Assembly: GCA_002690925.1 (NCBI GenBank)
Contig: NZGD01000127.1
Location: 1-64,000 of the forward strand
Direction: 5' to 3'
From: Rhodopirellula sp.
GTDB lineage: Bacteria; Planctomycetota; Planctomycetia; Pirellulales; Pirellulaceae
Length of the DNA: 64,000 bases
In this document: one piece after another, positions 25,861 to 33,781 of the stretch
How positions within the stretch are numbered: the first letter of the stretch is position 1
Layout: each line of letters opens with the position of its first letter
Position numbers and translations under genes: made by a program
The notes under the pieces: generated by a model
The model's input: the letters and a program-made list of their open reading frames with translations, nothing else
The model's database searches: none
What the model was told of the DNA's origin: nothing

Positions 25861-28479
25861 TTATTTGGCTTCTACTTGTTCGCGGAGTGTTTTGAGTTCC
25901 GTTTTAAGTTTGTCACTCTCTTTTTTAACCTCAGCAATTTCTTTTCGTAACTCGAGAATCTCTTTCGGTGTTGTAGGTTTCACTTCACGCAGTCTTGAAA
26001 CGGACTGCTGCGCCGGACGTGAGATTCGCTCGTTTTCCGACTGACTGACCGATTCCAGGACTGTGATCGCTTTGGGGTCGCCGAGGATTCCCAATGCTTG
26101 GACAGCTGCTGCCTGAATGCTGACCTTGGGGTGATCAAGATGCTCGGTAAGGAATTGCCGGACTTCGCTGCGATCTTTCAAACGGCGACTTGTGTGGGCA
26201 AGTGTTTCGAGGCCACGACCGTAGTCACGTGAGCGGAATTGTTTTGCATTTTCACGAAGTGACTTGAAGACGGCGGGTTGTAACTCATCATCATCGAGTT
26301 GACGGATTGCTGACATGGCGGCAACCGCCAACTCATTTCGAAACGATTGCGTGTTCAGAAATTTGAGCAGAGCCTCGTGTGTCGCCGGGCCATGGAATCT
26401 GCCCAGCCCGCGAATCGCATTCGCGAGGATAGCAGGGTTTTTCTCATTTTTGAGCACGCTTTGGATCAACGCGGGTGTTTCATCCCGATAGCGGTTTGTT
26501 AGCTTCTCAACCACGGCAGAGCGAACGCGGGCGTCCGTTTGCGTTTTCCAGTTATCGGCTAAGACTTCAAGAGACTCGTCTGACTCGTGCTTGGCCAACG
26601 CAGATGCAGCGGCGATGCGTACCCCATAAAAAGAATCATTCTTTAAGGCATTGGTCAGTAACTCGACCGACTCGTGCGTCTTGCGCGTTTCCAATAGTTT
26701 GCACGCCAGCAGGCGACCAACCATGTCGTTGTTGTTTTCAAGCTGCTTTTTCAACATCCCATTCGGTTTGTCGAACGAAACATTCGCCAGCACGCTGTAT
26801 TCGGGGTCAAATCTGACGATCGCCGGTTGCTTGTCGAGCGGGACGTAGAAGTCCTCTTCAACCTTAGTGACGTTGATGGGGTAGTCGACCAACATCCCAT
26901 CGGCGATGAATCGCAGTTTTGTTGGGAAGTGGAATTGCAAAACATCATCATCCAGCGTTTGTGTCTGCTTGATGTTGACTTTTGCGAGGTTCTGTTTTGG
27001 CATCCACTTGTAGCTGATCTTCAGGTCAGGGTGTCGAGCATGGTACAGCCACTGATCAAAGAACCGATCCATTGGCCGACCTGAGTGTTGTTCGATCACC
27101 TGTCGCAGGTCGTCTGATACAACACTCGTGAGAGCGTGCTTCTCAAGATAGGACTTGATGCATTTGCGATACAGGTCTTCACCCAATTGAGAGCGAAGCA
27201 TGTGCAACACCCAACTGCCTTTTGGGTAGGAGCGATAATCAAATTGCTCCATCGGATTTTTGTAGCCGTTGTAGACAATCGGTTTTTTATCCTTGCCTTG
27301 AGTCAAAATCCGACCCGATGCATCACGATACAGCCCATAAAGCATTGCATCGCGGCCGAACTTGTGACCCTCATACAGATGCGTGTAGTACGTGGCAAAG
27401 CCTTCGTTCAGCCAAAGGTGGCTCCAGTCTTTGCAGGTGACATAGTCACCAAACCATTGATGCGCAAGTTCGTGGGCATCGAGACCACGGGTGGTGCGAA
27501 TGTTTTCAGTTGCTTCCGCAAAGATGGTCCCGTCGGTGAGGGTGGTCAGGGTGGTGTTCTCCATGCCACCAGCAGTGAAGTCGAGGATCGTGACCTGGTC
27601 ATACTTGGGCCATGGAAATTCAACTCCTATTTCTTCTTCAAAGAACGCCATGATATCGGGAGTGTCGCGAAACGAGTTGGCGGCGTATTTGGCAAGAGAA
27701 GGTTGTGTGTAGAAACCCAGAGGAACGTTTCGATGGCGCTTTTCCAAACCTTCGAGGTGGCCAGCTACCAAGCAGATCAAGTAGTTGGCATGCGGTTTCT
27801 CGTGATACCATCGCACCGCCTTGAGTCCGCTTGCGTCGATAGATTCACCCTTCTTCACGCCGTTGCTGAGTACCGTCATGTCTTTGGGGACGTGGCAAAT
27901 CACCTCGGTTGAGGAACGCTCATTGGGGTAATCGAAACACGGGAACCAGTGGCGAGCTTCGTGTGTTTCACCCTGAGTCCAGATATGGGTGTCGGTCTCC
28001 GGATATCCCATCGCTGGCGTCCGAAAGTAAAGCCCAGCATTGGGCTGCGCCGCGTACTCGATCACAACTGTGAATTCGGTATCAATCTGAACAGGTTGTG
28101 CGAACAGGATTTGTAGTGACTCGCGTGTTGAAACAAAGTCTTTGACAGCCGCTTGCTCACAAGTGACTTTTTTGACCGTGATGTCCTTTGCATCCAAATT
28201 CAGCAATTCGACTGGCTTGGCAATTGGTTGTGCTGTGATGCTGACAGATCCACTGACAGTTCGTTTCACAAAGTCCGGAGTGACGTCCAGTTTGATGTGC
28301 TTGACGTCAACCTGGCGATCTGGGGCATAGTGAAACTTTCCTTGCAGGTCGAGCCCGAGCGGCAGGAGATGACTTCGCCCCTCTTCGCAATAGCGACAAA
28401 TCCGCTCTTCAGCATAAACGGGAGTGACAGTACCGAGGAAACATAAGGCGAGTAGTAGGCTGCGCATCAGGGTATTCAT
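25861..28479 (-). CDS. M1-family aminopeptidase with HEAT repeats and C-terminal coiled coil
   Basis: The protein is 872 residues, exported (MRSLLLALCFLGTVTPVYA). It shows the M1 exopeptidase motif GGMEN (304-308) and the zinc site HELAHQWFG (His336, Glu337, His340) with Glu359 in NEGFATYY. These make it an active-looking alanyl/leucyl-type aminopeptidase. About 270 residues of HEAT-like helices (roughly 560-830) follow the catalytic part. The last 35 residues are a charged coiled coil (LRKEIAEVKKESDKLKTEL). Just after the signal peptide there is an unusual CRYC pair (ICRYCEEG) that could bind metal or form a disulfide. It should trim peptides outside the cytoplasm and stands between a sulfatase group and an X-Pro peptidase on the same strand. 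Confidence 0.92.
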   Translation of the reverse strand: MNTLMRSLLLALCFLGTVTPVYAEERICRYCEEGRSHLLPLGLDLQGKFHYAPDRQVDVKHIKLDVTPDFVKRTVSGSVSITAQPIAKPVELLNLDAKDITVKKVTCEQAAVKDFVSTRESLQILFAQPVQIDTEFTVVIEYAAQPNAGLYFRTPAMGYPETDTHIWTQGETHEARHWFPCFDYPNERSSTEVICHVPKDMTVLSNGVKKGESIDASGLKAVRWYHEKPHANYLICLVAGHLEGLEKRHRNVPLGFYTQPSLAKYAANSFRDTPDIMAFFEEEIGVEFPWPKYDQVTILDFTAGGMENTTLTTLTDGTIFAEATENIRTTRGLDAHELAHQWFGDYVTCKDWSHLWLNEGFATYYTHLYEGHKFGRDAMLYGLYRDASGRILTQGKDKKPIVYNGYKNPMEQFDYRSYPKGSWVLHMLRSQLGEDLYRKCIKSYLEKHALTSVVSDDLRQVIEQHSGRPMDRFFDQWLYHARHPDLKISYKWMPKQNLAKVNIKQTQTLDDDVLQFHFPTKLRFIADGMLVDYPINVTKVEEDFYVPLDKQPAIVRFDPEYSVLANVSFDKPNGMLKKQLENNNDMVGRLLACKLLETRKTHESVELLTNALKNDSFYGVRIAAASALAKHESDESLEVLADNWKTQTDARVRSAVVEKLTNRYRDETPALIQSVLKNEKNPAILANAIRGLGRFHGPATHEALLKFLNTQSFRNELAVAAMSAIRQLDDDELQPAVFKSLRENAKQFRSRDYGRGLETLAHTSRRLKDRSEVRQFLTEHLDHPKVSIQAAAVQALGILGDPKAITVLESVSQSENERISRPAQQSVSRLREVKPTTPKEILELRKEIAEVKKESDKLKTELKTLREQVEAK

Positions 28480-28762
28480 ACGGGGCAGATCGTTGTGTAA
28501 CGGGTCTGTTTTGACCCAAGCTTCGATGGTGTAAGCGAGAAGTATAATACGAAATGTTGCGAAACAGGTTCAGTTTTCCATGCTTTGGGGAAGGTGTTTG
28601 TGCCCAGGCGAGACTCGTTCTGCCATTGGTTGAAAATCTGTGGGCCATGATTTCCTGCGTTTAAATGCATCTTTCAGGCAGGGTGCGGGGACGTGTGGAC
28701 AGGCTGGCGGTCCGCAGATTCTGTCCGATCGGTCTGGCCAAGTGCTCAGGCGGTGGGCTTGA

Positions 28763-30550
28763 CTACTTTCTCGGAGGAATTTGGGTTTGGACTACTGCCG
28801 GGACAATGGCTCGCGAACCCCGGTCGCCGACCCTGAAAAATCCCAAGTTCTGCCCGTCTTGGTCAGCTACCATCCAAACAGCCCCGGGCCGCGTGTTTTG
28901 GCGTTTGGGAACATTGGGGGACAGGATTCCGTAGCTCTGTGGCTTGCCCGCGGGGCTGATCCAGAACAACTCAAGCTTGTCTGTTCTGCGATTTACAAAG
29001 TAGCAATCGAAAGGCTGGCCATCAGGTTTGGATGGAGGAGCCGTTTCTAGGGTGATTGTGTTCCATTGAAGCTTCGGCATTGCATGGATACTGATAGGGA
29101 CGTATTCGTGAAAACCTTTGGGCGCGCGAGAGCGAAAGTATTGCAAACGCAATAGGTGTTGAGGATCCGTTGCAAGGTTGTTCCATTCATGTGGATCGGA
29201 ACTGATTTGATAAAGTTCTTCACTGTCGTCGTTGTAATGGATGTATCGCCAGTCATGATCGCTGATGCTGTAGTCTTCAGGGCGATTCAAGTAGGTGGTT
29301 GAGACATGTGCCCAGTCAGCTTGCGAGTCGTCAAGCAGTGGAAGAAGACTTGGCGCCTCGGCTTGGCTGCTTTTGGGGATTCCACTGAGATCGGTCAGCG
29401 TAGGAAACAGACTCAGCAGGTTCACCGGTTGGTCGCACTTTGTGCCGGCAACGGTTCCTGCAGCAAGCCCGGGGCAGCCTTCCGGGGCTCGAATGATTAG
29501 TGGGACTCTTGTACAGACTCTCCAACCCGTGAATTTTTGCCAGTGTTGCTTCTCACCTAAATGCCATCCGTGATCACTCCATAGAACAACAATCGTATTG
29601 TTGGCGTTGGGACCAGATTCCAAAGCGTTGATCACTCGTCCGACCATGGCATCCGCGAATGCGATGGAAGCCAAGTATCCCTGAATTCCCTGCTTCCACT
29701 GGTTCTCCGCCTGGATGTGTTCAAAGTATCGGTTGGGGCCACGTCGACGGCCTGCCGTTGGTAGATCATCGAGATCATCCGCGCGGTAGCCCAGTGGAAG
29801 TTGTATTTCGTCAAGAGGAAACTTGTCAAAGTAGGGTCGAGGGACGAACCAGGGTTCGTGCGGACGGTAGATACCACAGGCAAGGAAGAATGGTTTCTGA
29901 TGCTCTTTTGTCAGTTGCTTTGAAACCCACTTGGATACCAGCCAGTCACCACCATATTCTTCATCAGTAGCATCCAAAGCTGCCCAGTCGGTTTCAACGT
30001 ATTGCCATGGACCACCCCGGCTCAAATTGACGGGCCGCTGTTTGGGGTACAGCGTTCGCGGAAATGGATTTTCACTCTCCTTGGCAGGGTAGTAATCGTC
30101 CCAAGATTGGGCATCAATGAAGTAGTGCAGGATTTTTCCAGAACCCAGTGAGTGGTATCCATTGCGCGAAAAGTGTTTGGGCATTAGGTCAGCGGTAGGA
30201 AGTATTTCCCGCATTTGTTGTCGGTTGTCGTACAGCCCTGATTTGTTGGGCGCGATGCCCGTCATGATCGCGGTTCGAGATGGGTTGCAAGCGGGGGCGG
30301 GGCAGTGCGCATTAGTGAACAACGTGCCTGATGCTGCTAGCCGATCAATGTTGGGGGTAAGTGTCTGCGGGTGGCCTTTTAAGCAACCTATCCAGTCATT
30401 CAGATCATCAACAGCGATGAACAACACATTAGGAGGCTGTGCGGGTGCTACTGCCGGGGCAGGTTTTTGTTCTTCAGCTTTGCTGCGGGTGGCAGCTAAT
30501 GTGAGTGCAAGAAATATCGCGAGTTGAAAACAGAGTTGAAGGTAATTCAC
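28763..30550 (-). CDS. Iduronate-2-sulfatase-like sulfatase with pVHL-beta-like C-terminal domain
   Basis: The protein is 595 residues from a GTG at 30550, with signal peptide CFQLAIFLALTLAAT. The sulfatase core resembles iduronate-2-sulfatase: NVLFIAVDDLNDWIGC, CNPSR with Cys88, GSGKILH, CGIYRPHEPWFVP, LWSDHGWHLGEKQHWQKFT. After the normal end of the sulfatase, residues of about 513-580 read FDCYFVNRRTDKLELFWIS, GKPQSYGILSP, RQNTRPGAVWMVADQDGQ and LGFFRVG. This follows the order of the von Hippel-Lindau beta domain: N-R, then W, then G-x-P-x-x-Y, L-x-P, and finally W. The added domain is seen directly in the reading frame, but its assignment rests on my memory of the family pattern. A binding role is inferred. 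Confidence 0.88.
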   Translation of the reverse strand: MNYLQLCFQLAIFLALTLAATRSKAEEQKPAPAVAPAQPPNVLFIAVDDLNDWIGCLKGHPQTLTPNIDRLAASGTLFTNAHCPAPACNPSRTAIMTGIAPNKSGLYDNRQQMREILPTADLMPKHFSRNGYHSLGSGKILHYFIDAQSWDDYYPAKESENPFPRTLYPKQRPVNLSRGGPWQYVETDWAALDATDEEYGGDWLVSKWVSKQLTKEHQKPFFLACGIYRPHEPWFVPRPYFDKFPLDEIQLPLGYRADDLDDLPTAGRRRGPNRYFEHIQAENQWKQGIQGYLASIAFADAMVGRVINALESGPNANNTIVVLWSDHGWHLGEKQHWQKFTGWRVCTRVPLIIRAPEGCPGLAAGTVAGTKCDQPVNLLSLFPTLTDLSGIPKSSQAEAPSLLPLLDDSQADWAHVSTTYLNRPEDYSISDHDWRYIHYNDDSEELYQISSDPHEWNNLATDPQHLLRLQYFRSRAPKGFHEYVPISIHAMPKLQWNTITLETAPPSKPDGQPFDCYFVNRRTDKLELFWISPAGKPQSYGILSPNVPKRQNTRPGAVWMVADQDGQNLGFFRVGDRGSRAIVPAVVQTQIPPRK

Positions 30551-30674
30551 TGGATTTACCGAATCTGTAGGCGGTAGCAGGTAAGTGCTTGGACGGTCAA
30601 ACTTGTAAAGTCGAGCTGGCTGAATACATGAAGCAGGGCAACAGAGCCTGTTGGTTGCTCGGAGTACAAACTAG

Positions 30675-33600
30675 CTAGTTCTTGTAGGGCCTTTCGCGTT
30701 CATTGCCCTGTTTTTTGATGTCGTCGCGGATCTTCTGTTTTGTCTTGTTCAGTCGAGCGGGCCATTTGAATGTGGGGGCTTTGTCGGGATCATAGCCTTC
30801 CATGTGCCCCTTCAATCGACGTTGTGGTTTTGTATAAACCAATTCAGTTGAGCCAAAAACTTCTTTGCAAATGGCAGCCAGCCCGGGATCATATTCGATC
30901 AGCTCTCTTCTGGTGTCGACGTGGTTGTGATCGTGATCGGGTGGACGGTTATTGTCGAACCATGACTGCACTCCTTCAGCAAAATATTCTGCATGATTGG
31001 TAGAGGCATATTTAGATTGCCAAAGGTTGTTTTTCATCGCCTCGTCATAGCATTTGCGGAGACGGTCATCAAAAGTTGGGTCCAGATTCACCAGGCCACG
31101 TAGGTGAATGTTGTGGGCGAATTCGTGAATCAGAATGTTTTCAGTTGAGTACGGATCTCCGGGGAATGCCAGTACGTTTTCTTCTGCACAGGAGCAGACA
31201 GCATCCTGACGGGATCCTCCCAAGCCTCTTGCTCGCGCATCCCAAAAGTCTTTCGGTCGCAAATGCTTGTATTCAGGGATTTCTGAAGTGAACTCGTTGT
31301 GCCCCATTACGATCATGCGGGACCCGCTGTCGATCATCGCCTGCCGGATGTCGGGACGTTTTTTTAACATCATGTCGACAAGAAATGCGGCCTCTTTCAG
31401 TGCGTAGTCGTTTACCGCTCCTGAGGAAACGATCGGATAGCCCGAGGCATGAATGTACTTCTTGTAAAATGGATCGAGCTCGAGTGTTTCTGGAATGCTG
31501 GTGACCTTGTAGTCGGTCACCTGAGAATCATTGGGAGCCGCAGGTGCTGGCGTAGCAACGGGCAGTTGGGGTACGGCTGCGATTTGGTCTAAGCGTTTCG
31601 CCGGTTTGGCAAGACGGGCCAGCGGTTTGGCTGGATTCCAGGCTTGGGCCAGTATCTGCTCCATTCGGGGATCGTGCTGGTGTAACTCCGCGCGAACAAA
31701 TGGGTAGAAATCATTTGTCCCAAAAAAGGCCTCTGTGGTCTCTGCAAAGTATTCCTGTGGACTGCTCAGGCCATAGGCGCGTTCAAGTTTCCCGTTGCCA
31801 CGTAAGATCGACTCATAGCTTCCGCTTGCCTTTGCTTGCTCGTAAGCCTGATTGATTTCGGCGTGTTCAAATCCCAGGAACTGGTGGTGGTAAGCATGCG
31901 CTAATTCATGCAGCATGAGCATCGGCATGCGTTTGTATTCCCGGGCGAAGATATCGATATTAGTGAGCTCTACACACTCAACCAGTTCAGGTCTGCGACC
32001 CTGTTGTTGCAACCACGCACTGCCGGGATGATATTCAGCAGTGGGACGAACCCCGTCATAAGGTGGCGAAAGCCAGATCGGAACGTTTCGAATGATCGCA
32101 AGAGATTCTGCTGGCAGGATATAGGTCAGGTGTTGAAGTTGTTGTTTGATCAGGTTAAGTGCGGTGGCGGTCTTTTCTGGTTGTGAGTTGCGCAGGTCAC
32201 GGCTGATACGAATGGGCCATCCCACGAGGCTCCGATTGCGATAACCTTTGATACGTGCACGGGGGTCATTACTGCGGATCAACTCCGCAGTCAGTTTTCG
32301 TCGCAAAAGATCCTGTGCTTGTGCATACTCAGGTGAGTCCGTCAGATTCGTCAGTTGTTGTGGATCACGCTTGAGATCGTACAACTCGTCACGCGGTTTT
32401 TGTGCAAAGGCCAGTTTTGCATAGCGATTGGCACTTTCAGGATTCAGTCGCAGATATTGTTTCGTTGGCGAGGGATCGATGTTGTATGAGAAAGCCCCTG
32501 GTTCTGTCGGCCAAGGTGTTTTCGAAAAGTCGTATTCCGGGTTGTGCCCCGTGACAACACCAGACTCCCATTGGGCAGGATTCCAATTTGAAATGTAAAG
32601 GAAGTTCGCGGTTCTCAATGATCTGGCTGGATAGGGATAGACATGTTTTTCCAAGCCACTGAGGGCGAAAGTTCGTTTTGGATCGACTTGACCATTTTGT
32701 TCAGCTTTGATCTGTGGCAGTAACGTCTTCCCAGTCATCTGCTGCGGCACGCTCGTGCTCGCTGCGTCTAGAAAGGTCGGTGCAAGATCACACAGGGTGA
32801 CAAAGTCAGTGACGGTATGTGGTGGGGCTTTTCCCCAGCGGATTGCCAGTGGGACGCGGGTACCCCAGTCGTACAGGGTTGCTTTGCAGCGGGGGAAGGG
32901 CATTCCGTTGTCGCTGGTGACGACAACGATGGTATTGTCCAGTTCGTTCATTGATTCAAGCCGTTGGATGATATCACCGACCTCATGATCAAAACGCTGT
33001 ACCTCGGCCAGATAGTCCGCAAGATCGTTCCGCACGATCGGGTTATCGGGCAGGCAGCCAGGAACTTTGATGTTTGCCAAGTTGATGCCGGTCTTCAGTC
33101 CAATGCCTGTTTCGTAGGGGCGATGCGGGTCCTGCCCGCCGTACCAAAAACAGAATGGCTGTCCTGCTTCTCGATCTCTCAGGAAATCGTCAAAGGAGAG
33201 ATAGCGTTCACCAAAGGAATCACGATTTCGGAAAGTATGTTTGCTGGGCCAGACGCCTTTTCCATACCGACCAATCCGGTAGCCGGCCTGCTGAAGTAAC
33301 TCGGTATAAACGGGGAATGATTCTCGCAATGACCCGCCCAGGCTATCACCCTCCTGCAAACGCCAATGATGTTGGCCAGTTAATATGCTTAGCCGACTCG
33401 GTGTGCATGATGGTGTTGAAACAAAGGCGTTCTCGAATAGTGTCCCCTCTTTGGCGACGCGATCAAAGTTCGGTGTCTTGACCGCTTTTGATCCCAGCAC
33501 GCTGGCGTGAGGCCATGACCAATCGTCAGCAATTATTACCACAATATTCGGACGTTTATCGACAGCATGTTCCGTTTTCTCCGCTGCTACGGAAACCTCT

Positions 33601-33713
33601 TGCTCGCAAAAAAAAGCCGCAAGTCCACTCAGTACGAAGCAGACGACCGCCAGCGTTTGCGTGCTCGCCATCGGTAAGGTGTACGTGTGTATGAAGCGTG
33701 GTCGTTGAAGCAT
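30675..33713 (-). CDS. Three-part protein: sulfatase followed by two HExxH metallopeptidase domains
   Basis: The protein has 1,012 residues from ATG 33713. The open frame reaches GTG 33785, which overlaps the upstream stop codon as GTGA, and ATG 33671 is another option just before the signal-like segment TLAVVCFVLSGLAAFF. Residues of about 55-470 are a sulfatase (NIVVIIADDWSWPHAS, CTPSR with Cys103, VVTSDNGMPFPR). A first metallopeptidase-like domain follows with HELAHAYHH (His602, Glu603, His606) and QEYFAETTEAFFG (from 653) 50 residues on. A Pro/Ala-rich linker (LPVATPAPAAPND) leads to a second, with HEFAHNIHL (His863, Glu864, His867) and AEYFAEGVQSWFD (from 908). Both arrangements resemble gluzincin zinc sites. 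No stop or frameshift interrupts the protein, and all three active sites look intact. The likely substrate is a sulfated glycoprotein, by inference. Confidence 0.85.
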   Translation of the reverse strand: MLQRPRFIHTYTLPMASTQTLAVVCFVLSGLAAFFCEQEVSVAAEKTEHAVDKRPNIVVIIADDWSWPHASVLGSKAVKTPNFDRVAKEGTLFENAFVSTPSCTPSRLSILTGQHHWRLQEGDSLGGSLRESFPVYTELLQQAGYRIGRYGKGVWPSKHTFRNRDSFGERYLSFDDFLRDREAGQPFCFWYGGQDPHRPYETGIGLKTGINLANIKVPGCLPDNPIVRNDLADYLAEVQRFDHEVGDIIQRLESMNELDNTIVVVTSDNGMPFPRCKATLYDWGTRVPLAIRWGKAPPHTVTDFVTLCDLAPTFLDAASTSVPQQMTGKTLLPQIKAEQNGQVDPKRTFALSGLEKHVYPYPARSLRTANFLYISNWNPAQWESGVVTGHNPEYDFSKTPWPTEPGAFSYNIDPSPTKQYLRLNPESANRYAKLAFAQKPRDELYDLKRDPQQLTNLTDSPEYAQAQDLLRRKLTAELIRSNDPRARIKGYRNRSLVGWPIRISRDLRNSQPEKTATALNLIKQQLQHLTYILPAESLAIIRNVPIWLSPPYDGVRPTAEYHPGSAWLQQQGRRPELVECVELTNIDIFAREYKRMPMLMLHELAHAYHHQFLGFEHAEINQAYEQAKASGSYESILRGNGKLERAYGLSSPQEYFAETTEAFFGTNDFYPFVRAELHQHDPRMEQILAQAWNPAKPLARLAKPAKRLDQIAAVPQLPVATPAPAAPNDSQVTDYKVTSIPETLELDPFYKKYIHASGYPIVSSGAVNDYALKEAAFLVDMMLKKRPDIRQAMIDSGSRMIVMGHNEFTSEIPEYKHLRPKDFWDARARGLGGSRQDAVCSCAEENVLAFPGDPYSTENILIHEFAHNIHLRGLVNLDPTFDDRLRKCYDEAMKNNLWQSKYASTNHAEYFAEGVQSWFDNNRPPDHDHNHVDTRRELIEYDPGLAAICKEVFGSTELVYTKPQRRLKGHMEGYDPDKAPTFKWPARLNKTKQKIRDDIKKQGNERERPYKN

Positions 33714-33781
33714 TTTTTTGGAAATCGTGTCGGGGATTTGGGCTTGGGTGATTTCACCGTGAACTTGCGTTGTTTCTGCGA

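Noticed and set aside
27136..27912. Plus-strand open frame of 258 codons inside the aminopeptidase gene
   Set aside because: Fully antisense to the HExxH-bearing M1 gene, whose motifs are unmistakable.
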